This document shows positions 1 to 8,199 of a stretch of 42,693 bases of DNA, one piece after another. Position numbers and translations under genes: made by a program. Within the stretch, counting starts at the first letter, position 1. Each line of letters begins with the position of its first letter. This stretch comes from JBDRDD01 sp043821115 (GTDB lineage Bacteria; CAYTYR01; UBA6262; DAOVJB01). The notes under the pieces were generated by a model. It saw only the letters and a program-made list of their open reading frames with translations, searched no databases and was not told where the DNA came from. The stretch spans positions 1 to 42,693 of the forward strand of contig JBDRDD010000011.1 of the NCBI GenBank assembly GCA_043821115.1. Direction: 5' to 3'.

Positions 1-141
1 AGAGACGCGAAGATAGGCGGAGGCGGCGGATGGGCTTATGATTCCACCAATGGACGTATATGCGTGGATTATGAGTCAACCGACACGGTTCCAGGAGATC
101 CGGTAGACACAAGCTGGGGTGCAGCATACAACCAGTGGTAA
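1..141 (+). CDS. Type IV pilin-like protein, C-terminal fragment (5' end outside window)
   Basis: Open from the first base to a TAA at 139-141, encoding 46 residues that align along their length with the C-terminus of the complete pilin at 309-797: both share an RDAKI-GGGGWAYDST-GR-C core, an ESTDT segment and an SWG-x-YN-x-W end. The first 47 bases match bases 657-703 with one mismatch, so the two genes are tandem paralogues with recent duplication or conversion. It is probably a GspG-like major pseudopilin or pilin ending in this glycine- and tyrosine-rich tail. The prepilin N-terminus lies outside the window, so the class rests on the paralogue. Confidence 0.85.
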   Translation, partial: RDAKIGGGGGWAYDSTNGRICVDYESTDTVPGDPVDTSWGAAYNQW

Positions 142-167
142 GTGCTTATTTTTGTAGGTAAAACCGG

Positions 168-200
168 AAGAGGCGGGGGCGTAAAGTTCTCGCCTCTTTT
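168..200 (+). terminator. Rho-independent terminator after first pilin gene
   Basis: AAGAGGCG at 168-175 pairs with CGCCTCTT at 191-198, an 8-bp stem that ends in a short T run. It lies 27 bases past the stop of the first pilin and separates it from the second, which has its own promoter. Confidence 0.75.
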
Positions 201-232
201 CTATATATTGATAAAAAAATTAAATAAAACTG

Positions 233-261
233 TTGAAAAAATAATTAAATAAGAGTACTAT
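233..261 (+). promoter_or_regulatory. Probable sigma70-type promoter for the second pilin gene
   Basis: TTGAAA at 233-238 and TACTAT at 256-261 are separated by 17 bases in AT-rich DNA just past a terminator. The predicted transcript starts near 268 and reaches a good ribosome binding site (AAGGAAAAGGGG, ending at 300) before the GTG at 309. Confidence 0.5.
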
Positions 262-308
262 AAAATGCAACAATCGGAATAACTGTATAAGGAAAAGGGG
301 AATTTATA

Positions 309-797
309 GTGGTAAGAGACAAAAAGGGTTTTACACTGGTAGAACTATTAATCGTTATCGTAATTTTAGGTATATTGGCAGCTATCGTTATAGCCCGATT
401 TGCAGGAGCAACCAAGGATAGCAAAGAGGCAAACCTTAAGGCAAACCTGCGTGAGATGAGGTCGGCAATCGAGGCGTACAAGGCATACAGCATGAGTAAT
501 GGTTACCCTCCAACTCTTGATGATCTATGGGATGCCACAGAAGGCGATGTTTATAATAACACTTTTTTGGAGAGAATTCCGATAGATCCTTTCTACAGGT
601 CTCATGATTCATCATACGCAACTGGTATGCTTATGCCCGGAGAAGATGCCACGGCCAGAGACGCGAAGATAGACGGAGGCGGCGGATGGGCTTATGATTC
701 CACGTACGGTCGTGTATGTTTGAATGTTGAATCAACCGATACGCTATCTAGCGAGCCGGCTGATGTCAGCTGGGGTACTTCCTACAATTTGTGGTAA
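309..797 (+). CDS. GspG-like (class III prepilin) type IV pilin / pseudopilin
   Basis: This 162-residue protein begins at GTG 309, with a purine-rich ribosome binding site ending at 300. The leader MVRDKKG is followed by FTLVELLIVIVILGILAA, a classic prepilin peptidase site (cleavage after Gly7, Glu at +5) and the hydrophobic assembly helix. Residues 45-75 (LREMRSAIEAYK, then YPPTLDDLW) and the IPIDPF segment near residue 91 are typical of the GspG/T2SSG family. The C-terminal GGGGWAYDSTYGRVC resembles the calcium-site region of major pseudopilins. It is exported, cleaved by a prepilin peptidase and assembled into a fibre. Its length suits GspG or a small pilin. Which machine uses it, secretion or pilus, cannot be told from this window. 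Confidence 0.88.
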   Translation: MVRDKKGFTLVELLIVIVILGILAAIVIARFAGATKDSKEANLKANLREMRSAIEAYKAYSMSNGYPPTLDDLWDATEGDVYNNTFLERIPIDPFYRSHDSSYATGMLMPGEDATARDAKIDGGGGWAYDSTYGRVCLNVESTDTLSSEPADVSWGTSYNLW

Positions 798-824
798 TTT
801 CACTCAAATATAAAATATGTTGAT

Positions 825-855
825 GGCGGGAAATTTCGATTCCCCGCTTTTTTTA
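825..855 (+). terminator. Rho-independent terminator after second pilin gene
   Basis: GCGGG (826-830) pairs with CCCGC (843-847), with flanking AA/TT pairs and one bulged C, followed by a run of eight T from 848. It ends the single-gene pilin transcript. Confidence 0.8.
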
Positions 856-865
856 TATAAAAAAG

Positions 866-895
866 TTGTTTTCCTTTGAATATTTATGCTATTAT
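866..895 (+). promoter_or_regulatory. Possible promoter for the YfhO-YfhO-GT2 operon
   Basis: TTGTTT (866-871) and TATTAT (890-895) are 18 bases apart, and the -10 carries a TGC extension (887-889), which can compensate for a weak -35. It lies between the pilin terminator and the ATG at 928. The assignment rests on consensus matching only. Confidence 0.4.
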
Positions 896-927
896 ATAGT
901 CGTATTTAGCGCAAAAAGGGGCATATA

Positions 928-3318
928 ATGAAGTCTCGAAGGAAAGATATTATTTCTATACTTCTGCTGTTTAGTGTGCTCACGGTTTTTTTCGGGACAG
1001 TTTTTTTTACTGATGCCACCTTTCACCACAGGGATATCGCAAAATATTACTACCCCACTAAATATTTTGCCTCTGAGTCCTTGCAAGAAGGAGTGATTCC
1101 TTTCTGGAATCCATATATTTTCTGCGGTACGCCTTTTCTCGCGACTCTGCAGCACGGATTTTTTTATCCACTGAGCTTTCTTCACTATTTATTACCCTTT
1201 GATATCGGCTTTAAGTATTTCTTCGTGGTACACTTTTTCCTGGCGGCCTTATTTTTTTACCTTCTCATGAAAAAACTCGGCCTTGGAAACTATGCCTCAG
1301 GCATGGCCGCCTTGATATTCTCTTTAAGCGGTTACCTTGTATCAATGATTAACCTTTTGACAACACTCTCTGCTGTCATATGGGTGCCTTTGGCATTACT
1401 GTTATTCATGCACGCAATTGAGCATGAAAGTTACATCTTCGGGGTGTTTACCGGACTTGTCCTTGCTTTGGAGTTTTTCTCCGGGCAGCCTGAAGTGGTA
1501 TACATGACAGGCTTAATTATTTTTCTATATGCGGTCTTCCATATTTCTAACAATGCCAAAGGGAAACTTAAAAATGGGCTGTTCAAGTCTGTTCTTGAGT
1601 TAAAGACTTTGCTTTACCTGGTGGCAGTAATATCTACTGTCTTCATATTTACTGTTCTTGTGCAGATTATTCCCTTTTTAGAGTTGATAAAATATTCTTC
1701 CAGAACAGCAGGGGTGGGGTTCAAAGAGGCCTCGTACTGGTCTTTTCATCCCCTGGAGTTCATGTCCCTTCTTCTTCCTTCATTTTCATGGAATATGATG
1801 GAGCTCAATACCTGGTTCAGGCAATACTGGCTGCGCAGTGTGTTTGTGGGTATCTGGCCTCTGATGTTCGTCCTGGCCTCATTTTTCTACAAAAAAAAGG
1901 ATGCCAGGAAGGGCTTCTTTATTGCGCTTGGCTTTATAGGGCTTGTGCTCAGCATGGGCAAATATATTCCCCTATACAGCATTTTATATGCATCTGTTCC
2001 GGGTTTGAATTTTATCCGCTATCCAGTTAAGTTCATATTCTTATTTATTTTTGCACTCGCTGCGTTATCGGCAATAGGGTTACAATGTATCTTGGATGAG
2101 TTTAAGAAACGCGAAAATCTGGTAGGATTCATAAATACATCAGTAGCTTTTTTTCTTATTCTTCTTTTCCTTCTTATATTCTCTTTTGTTTATCCGATGC
2201 AACTGGCAAAACTGATTTCAACGAATTTTCTGGGTTCGCTCTCTCCTGTGGCTTTTGTGAAATTCAGCACTCTCTACATTCCGAAAATCGTGAGGGAGAT
2301 GGCATTTGTTGTTATGTCCCTGGGGATTGGGACAATTTTTATGTTTTTGCGGTATAAAGGGAAGATAACTTCCGTGGTATTGAGTTTACTCATGTCTGTT
2401 GTAGTACTGGGTAATCTTTTTTTAATAAATTTTAACACAGAGCCGCTTATTAAATCCCAGTTTTACACCCAGAAGGGTATGGTTATAGACCACCTTAGGG
2501 GAGAGGGGAGGATTATCCTCACCCCCAAAACCTACGAGGAAGTTACCCGCACGGAGCCTATCTGGAGGGATTGGAACTTTGATTCCAATGTTTATATCCA
2601 TCGCAAGAGCCTCCTCTTGGCCAATATAGGATGGATTTATCATATTTTTGATGCCGGCGGCTATGCGAGTATGAGACTAAAGCGCTATAATAACTTTATG
2701 ACGCTAATCCAGACACAACCCACTCCGACATCCACGTCTGCCCTGGATCTCTTAAGTGTACGTCATATTATTTCACTATGGAATCAGAAAGGATTGAACC
2801 TGGATTTACTCTACCGTGTCAATCATGTCAATATTTATGAAAACAAAGGGGCACTTCAGAGAGTATCTGTTTTCAACAAGGCAATTTTCGTCACAAGCGA
2901 GAGCGATATCCCTGCAAAGATACAAAACCCATTGTTTAATCCACACGAAACTGTTATAATAGAGGCCGAAGAAAGCACTCCTCTTGATACGAATAGCGGG
3001 GGAAACAGGGGGGAGGCCATAATTTCCAACTATTCCTCAAATGAGGTATTAGTTGAAGCTGCTATGTCCGAAGCCGGTTGGCTTCTTCTAACCGATACAT
3101 TTTATCCGGGGTGGAGTGTTTATGTGAACGGCGAAAAATCACGCATATACCCCGCGAATTATCTCTTCAGAGGCGTACATCTTGAGGCAGGCGGGCACAG
3201 GCTAAGATTTGTTTATGAACCTACATTTTTTAAGGCCGCATTTTTGGCTACAGCAATGTTTCTGATTGCTCTTGTGTCACTTGGCTTATTTCACATAGGT
3301 AAAACGGGGAAAATCTGA
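928..3318 (+). CDS. YfhO-family multi-pass membrane protein (GT-C-like), copy 1
   Basis: A 796-residue integral membrane protein with about 12-13 hydrophobic segments and a soluble C-terminal part. After the first membrane segment comes a periplasmic loop with HHRDIAKYYYPTKYFASES and FWNPYIFCGTPFLATLQHG, the sort of acidic/aromatic loop found in GT-C glycosyltransferases. The C-terminus (about residues 710-770) has the DTFYPGWSVYVNG and FRGVHLEAGGHRLRFVYEP beta-domain signature of the bacterial YfhO family (PF09586). In Bacillus, YfhO is the transferase that uses a lipid-linked sugar made by a CsbB-type GT2 to glycosylate a surface polymer. A GT2 lies two genes downstream, so a similar role is likely, but the acceptor is unknown. 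An AAAAAGGGG ribosome binding site precedes the ATG. It is a tandem paralogue of the next gene. Confidence 0.82.
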   Translation: MKSRRKDIISILLLFSVLTVFFGTVFFTDATFHHRDIAKYYYPTKYFASESLQEGVIPFWNPYIFCGTPFLATLQHGFFYPLSFLHYLLPFDIGFKYFFVVHFFLAALFFYLLMKKLGLGNYASGMAALIFSLSGYLVSMINLLTTLSAVIWVPLALLLFMHAIEHESYIFGVFTGLVLALEFFSGQPEVVYMTGLIIFLYAVFHISNNAKGKLKNGLFKSVLELKTLLYLVAVISTVFIFTVLVQIIPFLELIKYSSRTAGVGFKEASYWSFHPLEFMSLLLPSFSWNMMELNTWFRQYWLRSVFVGIWPLMFVLASFFYKKKDARKGFFIALGFIGLVLSMGKYIPLYSILYASVPGLNFIRYPVKFIFLFIFALAALSAIGLQCILDEFKKRENLVGFINTSVAFFLILLFLLIFSFVYPMQLAKLISTNFLGSLSPVAFVKFSTLYIPKIVREMAFVVMSLGIGTIFMFLRYKGKITSVVLSLLMSVVVLGNLFLINFNTEPLIKSQFYTQKGMVIDHLRGEGRIILTPKTYEEVTRTEPIWRDWNFDSNVYIHRKSLLLANIGWIYHIFDAGGYASMRLKRYNNFMTLIQTQPTPTSTSALDLLSVRHIISLWNQKGLNLDLLYRVNHVNIYENKGALQRVSVFNKAIFVTSESDIPAKIQNPLFNPHETVIIEAEESTPLDTNSGGNRGEAIISNYSSNEVLVEAAMSEAGWLLLTDTFYPGWSVYVNGEKSRIYPANYLFRGVHLEAGGHRLRFVYEPTFFKAAFLATAMFLIALVSLGLFHIGKTGKI

Positions 3319-3319
3319 C

Positions 3320-5716
3320 GTGAGTATTAAAAAGAAGGATATCGTTTATATTTTTGTTATCATAGGGCTTGTTTTAATTTTCTTTGCCCCTGTTATATTT
3401 GATACTATGTCGTACTATTACAGGGATATATACCGCTATTACTTCCCTGTTAAGTCGTTGGCCGCAGAATCAGTTCAGCAGGGAGAGCTGCCGTTCTGGA
3501 ATCCTTACAACTACTGTGGCATACCGTTTCTAGCAACACTGCAGCACGGGCTGTTCTATCCTTTAAGTTTGTTGTGCTACATTTTGCCTTTTAATCTGGG
3601 CTTTAAGTATTTCTTCGTGATACATTTCCTCCTTGGCGGGATTTTTATGTATCTATTGTGCCGGAGTCTCAAATTAGGGGGATTCAGCTCTTTCATCAGT
3701 ACGACCTTGTTTATCTTTAGCGGATATCTGATCTCCACTATAAATCTTCTTACAACCCTCTCCGCGGTAATATGGTTGCCGCTCATATTGCTTTTCTTTA
3801 AGAAAGCAACAGAACAGCAGAAGCTATGGCCCGGTCTTTTTATAGGCATACTCCTGAGCTTTCAGTTCCTTGCCGGCCAGCCGGATGTCGTTTTTATGGG
3901 AGGGATCCTACTAATTCTGTTTGCGCTCTACCAGGCAGGTATTCTCTTTACAGAGAAAAAAAACCTTTCCATACAGCAGCGTTGGAGTTTTCTTTCTAGA
4001 ACAGGTCTTGTATTGCTACTTAGTTTTTTATTTTTCTTCCTTCTGAGCGCGATCCAGAGCATTGCGTTCAAAGAACTTATCTCTCTTTCATCCAGGACAA
4101 TCGGAACAGATTTTGAAAGGGTGACATTTTGGTCTCTTCATCCTCTTGAGTTAATTGTCCTTCTTCTTCCTGCATTCTCCCGTATACTTCTGGCAGGCTC
4201 TGAAAGCTGGTTCGGGCAGATCTGGCTCAGGAATTTCTATGTCGGTATCCTCGCGTTGATTCTTATTTTGTTCACCGCGCGTTCAAGCAAAAGGCAGTAT
4301 TTACGATTCTTCTGGTTGCTTGGAGCTGTATCTCTTATCCTGACTCTAGGCAAGTATACACCTATATATCAGATGTTATTTGCTTTTATTCCGGGGTTTG
4401 ACCTTATAAGGTATCCTGTAAAATTCATGGCACTTCTTGTTTTCAGCTTTTCTGTTTTAGCCGGTTTTGGAATGCAGCAGTTCCTTGGGGAGCTAAAAAA
4501 CGGCAAGGATATGAGATCTCTAATAAAAATTATATTTACATTTTTTATCGTCATAAGCGCGGGATTTGTTTTGCTTTATTTCAAACAGGAGAGGGTTTCT
4601 GAAATATTCGCGGCCTCATTCTTAAAAGAAGCTTTACCCCAAGAACTGGTTATGCTCAAGGCCCGTTTTCCCAGGGTTGTGAGGGATTATTTTTTGATGC
4701 TGCTTTTTTTGGGAGCCAATCTGGTAATTTTTTCTTTGGCAATACGCTCCAAGATTAGAATGACCACGTTCAAATATTTTTATGCAGCTGCTTTTCTCGC
4801 AAGTCTGGCAATTGTAGGCTACAATATTGAACCACTGGTCCATGATAAGTTCTACAATGAAAAAGATGAAAACCAGCTTTTTATCCAGGAGAACTCGCAG
4901 GATTACGGAAGATTTTACCTTACTCCCAGAAGCGAGGGGGAAGTGACGCATACAGTTGTATTTTTGAATTACACATATTATGATGCATTGCTCGACAGAA
5001 GGGCGGTTGTATTGCCAAATGCCAATCTCCCCGTTCATCTTTTCAGCGCGGGCGGATACGGGTCTATCCGTCTCAGGCGCTATACGAACTTCATGGGGCT
5101 TGTCAAATCACAGGCCTCGCCCATGGAGGCCCCGATTATAAACCTTCTTAACATAGAGCACTTGATTTCGCTGTGGGAGATAGACAGCAAGCAATTTAGG
5201 CTTGTTCGCTCTGACCATGCAAACATATATAAGAATACCAAGAGACTTCCGAGAGCTTTTATAGTCCCTGAGGCTGTGCTGATTTCAAAGGAGCCGGAAA
5301 TTGCCAAGGCTCTTGGGGATAAGAATTTTGATCCGACCCAAAAGGTTATTATAGAGCAGCCACATGCTTCACTTGAAAATATCCGCAAAGGAAAAATATC
5401 AGGCGATGTAGAACTTATAAATTATGACAGAAACAAGGCTGATTTTACAGCAAAGCTTGACAATCCCGGGTGGATGCTTTTTGCGGATACGTATTACCCC
5501 GGCTGGCGAGTGTACATAGATGGTGTTGAGGGTGAGATTTTTGTAGGTGATTATCTTTTCAGGGCGGTTTATCTTGAGCCGGGAGAACACAAGGTTTCAT
5601 TTGTATACGAACCAACGGCTTTTTCATGGGCCATTCTTCTGTCGCTGGTTGCTGTTTTGTCTGTATTTGTGGCAGGGTTCTACACTGTTTCTATAAGGTC
5701 CGTTAATAAAGCATAA
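3320..5716 (+). CDS. YfhO-family multi-pass membrane protein (GT-C-like), copy 2
   Basis: A 798-residue paralogue of the preceding gene, starting at a GTG one base after its stop codon, so the two are almost certainly translationally coupled. The same landmarks occur in the same order: YYYRDIYRYYFPVKSLAAES, FWNPYNYCGIPFLATLQHG, the IRYPVKF loop near residue 360, and a C-terminal DTYYPGWRVYIDG...FRAVYLEPGEHKVSFVYEP domain. Loops diverge considerably while these motifs persist, which points to an old tandem duplication with possible specialisation for different donors or acceptors. Predicted location is the inner membrane with catalytic loops outside the cytoplasm. Function is inferred from the family and the adjacent GT2. 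Confidence 0.82.
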   Translation: MSIKKKDIVYIFVIIGLVLIFFAPVIFDTMSYYYRDIYRYYFPVKSLAAESVQQGELPFWNPYNYCGIPFLATLQHGLFYPLSLLCYILPFNLGFKYFFVIHFLLGGIFMYLLCRSLKLGGFSSFISTTLFIFSGYLISTINLLTTLSAVIWLPLILLFFKKATEQQKLWPGLFIGILLSFQFLAGQPDVVFMGGILLILFALYQAGILFTEKKNLSIQQRWSFLSRTGLVLLLSFLFFFLLSAIQSIAFKELISLSSRTIGTDFERVTFWSLHPLELIVLLLPAFSRILLAGSESWFGQIWLRNFYVGILALILILFTARSSKRQYLRFFWLLGAVSLILTLGKYTPIYQMLFAFIPGFDLIRYPVKFMALLVFSFSVLAGFGMQQFLGELKNGKDMRSLIKIIFTFFIVISAGFVLLYFKQERVSEIFAASFLKEALPQELVMLKARFPRVVRDYFLMLLFLGANLVIFSLAIRSKIRMTTFKYFYAAAFLASLAIVGYNIEPLVHDKFYNEKDENQLFIQENSQDYGRFYLTPRSEGEVTHTVVFLNYTYYDALLDRRAVVLPNANLPVHLFSAGGYGSIRLRRYTNFMGLVKSQASPMEAPIINLLNIEHLISLWEIDSKQFRLVRSDHANIYKNTKRLPRAFIVPEAVLISKEPEIAKALGDKNFDPTQKVIIEQPHASLENIRKGKISGDVELINYDRNKADFTAKLDNPGWMLFADTYYPGWRVYIDGVEGEIFVGDYLFRAVYLEPGEHKVSFVYEPTAFSWAILLSLVAVLSVFVAGFYTVSIRSVNKA

Positions 5717-5742
5717 AGATGATGATAAGGGGAAAAGTTAAA

Positions 5743-6480
5743 ATGGAAAAGAAAAAGGTCGTTATCGTTATGCCGGCATACAATGCGGCGAGCACGCTCA
5801 AAAAAACGGTAGCAGATATACCGGAAGGTCTCGTAGACGAGATAATCCTGGTGGATGATGCGAGTAGTGATGACACGGTCGAGATCGCAAAAAAGCTGGG
5901 TATCAGAACTTTCGTTCATGGGAAAAACAAAGGATACGGCGCTAATCAGAAGACATGTTATGAGGAAGCTATTAGATCAGAAGCTGATATTGTGGTTATG
6001 CTGCACCCGGATTATCAATATGACAGCCGTCTGATAGCTTACATGATCAATCCCCTCAAAGACGGGCTTTATGACGTAATGCTGGGTTCCCGTATAAGGA
6101 CCAGGGAAGAGGTCCTTGAAGGCGGTATGCCGCTCTACAAGTACATAAGCAACCGTTTCCTCACAATAGTTGAAAACATTGTACTCGGACAGAATCTCTC
6201 GGAATTTCATACTGGTTTCAGGGCATATACCAGACAGGTCATAGAAACACTCCCATGGAAGTTCAATTCAGATGATTTCGTCTTTGATACGGAGTTCCTG
6301 GTGGCCAGTGTTTCATTCGGCTTTAAGATAGGGGAGACCCATGTCCCGGCCCGCTATTTCAAGGAGGCTTCTTCTATCAATTTCAGGCGAAGCGTTGTGT
6401 ACGGCATAAGCACTCTCTGGGTGCTTGTAAAATTCATACTTCACAAGTGGAAAATAAAGAAATTCAAGATTTTCATGTAA
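5743..6480 (+). CDS. Family 2 glycosyltransferase, DPM1/CsbB-like (polyprenyl-phosphate glycosyltransferase candidate)
   Basis: A 245-residue GT-A enzyme. The start at 5743 is preferred over in-frame ATGs at 5719 and 5722 because AAGGGG at 5728-5733 is well spaced for it. The N-terminus VVIVMPAYNAASTL, the nucleotide-binding ILVDDASSDDT (about 35-45), GKNKGYGANQ (60-69) and the DxD-like LHPDYQYD (87-94) are typical of dolichol/polyprenyl-phosphate sugar synthases. A hydrophobic stretch near the C-terminus followed by lysines (KWKIKKFK) suggests membrane attachment, but the two full C-terminal helices of CsbB are not obvious. It follows the two YfhO genes by 26 bases and probably supplies their lipid-linked sugar donor. 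No GtrA/GtcA-type flippase is present nearby. Confidence 0.87.
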   Translation: MEKKKVVIVMPAYNAASTLKKTVADIPEGLVDEIILVDDASSDDTVEIAKKLGIRTFVHGKNKGYGANQKTCYEEAIRSEADIVVMLHPDYQYDSRLIAYMINPLKDGLYDVMLGSRIRTREEVLEGGMPLYKYISNRFLTIVENIVLGQNLSEFHTGFRAYTRQVIETLPWKFNSDDFVFDTEFLVASVSFGFKIGETHVPARYFKEASSINFRRSVVYGISTLWVLVKFILHKWKIKKFKIFM

Positions 6481-6531
6481 TTTTCAAGAATATAGCGATA
6501 ATCGTCTAAAAAAAACCTGTGTGTTTTCCTG

Positions 6532-6557
6532 AAAAGCCTTGTAACTCAAGGCTTTTT
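6532..6557 (+). terminator. Rho-independent terminator after the GT2 gene
   Basis: AAAAGCCTTG (6532-6541) and CAAGGCTTTT (6547-6556) form a perfect 10-bp stem with loop TAACT, followed by T-rich sequence. It ends the YfhO/GT2 operon. Confidence 0.9.
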
Positions 6558-6578
6558 ATTTATTTTTATAAAAATCTG

Positions 6579-6607
6579 TTGCCTTGAAAAAATATTTGTG
6601 GTAAGAT
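6579..6607 (+). promoter_or_regulatory. Possible promoter for the minor pilin/PilMNO operon
   Basis: TTGCCT (6579-6584) and TAAGAT (6602-6607) are spaced by 17 bases right after a terminator. The predicted transcription start falls at about 6614, at or next to the ATG at 6616, and no Shine-Dalgarno sequence is visible there, so the first gene may be read from a leaderless mRNA. The elements match consensus only moderately. Confidence 0.4.
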
Positions 6608-6615
6608 AATTTCAA

Positions 6616-7098
6616 ATGAAAAAAAGGCAAGGCCTTACTTTTATAGAAATAGTTATTAGTATATTTATAGCGGCTGTCCTGCTTGCGTTTCTCACAACGA
6701 CATTCCGCACGTTCTTCGCGCCAAGGCTATATAATGCGGTACGCAGGGTTAAGTCGGATATTGAATATACCCAGAATCTTGCCGAGACGACGCAGATACC
6801 ACACAGTATAGTCTTTGATCCTTCTCTTAACAGGTATACTGTTTACCAGGGAACTACTACAATAATACCGGATCCCGTCAGGAAGAAACCCATGATAAGG
6901 GATTTTATAAACAGCAGGGAATTTCAGAATGTGGATATTGAACTGGCCGAGTTCCCGATAGGAACTGAGCACCTGGATTTTAACGATGATGGTGTTCCTT
7001 TGAGCGGTGGAAGGGTACATATGGCGTTTGAATCCGAGAGATACGAGATAAATATAGAGGACAATACAGGCAACGTTACAATTCAGAAACTTAACTAA
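6616..7098 (+). CDS. GspH/FimU-like minor pseudopilin
   Basis: A 160-residue prepilin with leader MKKRQG followed by LTFIEIVISIFIAAVLLAF: cleavage after Gly6, Glu at +5, then a long hydrophobic helix. The following region (RVKSDIEYTQNLAETTQIPHSIVFDPSLNRYTVY) matches the GspH/FimT pattern, in which the helix leads into a strand-rich domain. It opens a four-gene set whose order agrees with GspH-I-J-K, the minor pilins that form the tip complex and start fibre assembly. No clear ribosome binding site precedes it. Confidence 0.82.
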   Translation: MKKRQGLTFIEIVISIFIAAVLLAFLTTTFRTFFAPRLYNAVRRVKSDIEYTQNLAETTQIPHSIVFDPSLNRYTVYQGTTTIIPDPVRKKPMIRDFINSREFQNVDIELAEFPIGTEHLDFNDDGVPLSGGRVHMAFESERYEINIEDNTGNVTIQKLN

Positions 7099-7125
7099 TC
7101 TATCACACGGGACTGATTGAGAGAT

Positions 7126-7647
7126 ATGAAGATAGATAATAAAGGCCTCACGCTTATTGAAATTCTCATAGCCGTGGTCATACTTGCCGTAGCGCTTGTA
7201 CCCTTTGTAGGGATATTTACAGGCGGGGTAACGGGTGGAAGCAGCGCACAGCAGATTACGGTCGGGACCACGCTGGCACAGGATCTGATGGAGGAGATAC
7301 TCAGCAAAAGCTTTGATGAGACCCTTTCGAATCCTACTCCTCCAGGTGATCTGGGTCCTGAACAGAACGAGAATCGTTCGTTCTCGCCTCCGAATGATTT
7401 TGATGATGTGGATGATTACAACGGGTACGTTGACGAACCTCCTGAGGAGGTTGACGGGACCCCTATGGCCGCCCAGTACGACGATTTCAGCCGTTCTGTC
7501 ACGGTAGAGTATGTCACCGAGGATGACTTTAACATAGTTGCCACGGAAGAGACACCGTTTAAGCGCATTACCGTCATAGTTAGCTGGGAAGCTGGCCAGC
7601 AGAGCGTAACACTGGTTACAGTCCCTGCAAACTATACAAGGGATTAA
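7126..7647 (+). CDS. GspI/PilV-like minor pseudopilin
   Basis: The ATG at 7126 gives a compact leader MKIDNKG before LTLIEILIAVVILAVALVPF, a standard prepilin site with Glu at +5. An in-frame TTG at 7117 would add three residues and has a GGGA nearby, so the start is not certain. At 173 residues it is somewhat longer than classical GspI. After QQITVGTTLAQDLMEEIL, a segment typical of GspI/PilV, the middle is rich in Pro, Asp and Glu (about residues 70-120), probably a surface loop. The C-terminal ITVIVSWEAGQQSVTL fits the GspI strand pattern. It is the second gene of the H-I-J-K set. Confidence 0.78.
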   Translation: MKIDNKGLTLIEILIAVVILAVALVPFVGIFTGGVTGGSSAQQITVGTTLAQDLMEEILSKSFDETLSNPTPPGDLGPEQNENRSFSPPNDFDDVDDYNGYVDEPPEEVDGTPMAAQYDDFSRSVTVEYVTEDDFNIVATEETPFKRITVIVSWEAGQQSVTLVTVPANYTRD

Positions 7648-7649
7648 AA

Positions 7650-8174
7650 ATGCCAAGTATTAAAAATCACTGCAATAATGAAGCCGGACTTAGCTTTATC
7701 GAGTTTTTGGTGAGTATTGTACTTGTAGGCATAATCGCAGGGGCTCTGTTTAATCTTGTTCAAACCGGGCTTAGCACATGGCGCTTCGGTGAGATAAAGA
7801 TGGATCTCATGGGAAAAACACGCAGAGCAATGGAACACATGTCAAGGGAACTGCGTCAGGGAGGAAGCGAAACAGTTATAATCACATCTGTTGACCAGTA
7901 CAGTGACATTATTGAGTTTGATGCGGATATAGAGTTCGGGGTGAGTGAACCCGATGACCTTGAGCATATTGAGTATGAATTGCTAAGTAACGGGGATGTC
8001 CAAAAAACGATCACTGATAGTGACCTGAGTGTTCAGAGTTTCATTATCGCAAATAATATAGTGGAAATGCATTTTAACCCAGAGGAATACGGTGTGGTCG
8101 CCATACGCATGAGGGGTCAAAGGGATGAGCTGATAGTGGATCTTGCAACTAAAGTCTGGCCCAGGAATATTTAA
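7650..8174 (+). CDS. GspJ/PilW-like minor pseudopilin
   Basis: A 174-residue prepilin starting two bases after the upstream stop codon. The leader MPSIKNHCNNEAG is 13 residues long, followed by LSFIEFLVSIVLVGIIAGAL with Glu at +5. The segment MDLMGKTRRAMEHMSRELRQ (about 51-70) is the hallmark of the GspJ/PilW family, where it links the helix to the pseudopilin beta domain. The remainder is predicted strand-rich. It would join the GspI- and GspK-like partners in the fibre-initiating tip complex. Confidence 0.8.
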   Translation: MPSIKNHCNNEAGLSFIEFLVSIVLVGIIAGALFNLVQTGLSTWRFGEIKMDLMGKTRRAMEHMSRELRQGGSETVIITSVDQYSDIIEFDADIEFGVSEPDDLEHIEYELLSNGDVQKTITDSDLSVQSFIIANNIVEMHFNPEEYGVVAIRMRGQRDELIVDLATKVWPRNI

Positions 8175-8199
8175 CTCGAAACCTGATTAAGGTCGCACA

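Noticed and set aside
6727..7656. A 309-residue open frame on the minus strand across the minor pilin genes
   Set aside because: It is antisense to two genes with clear prepilin signals, its translation has no recognisable domain and is rich in Arg, Cys and Tyr as expected of a shadow frame.
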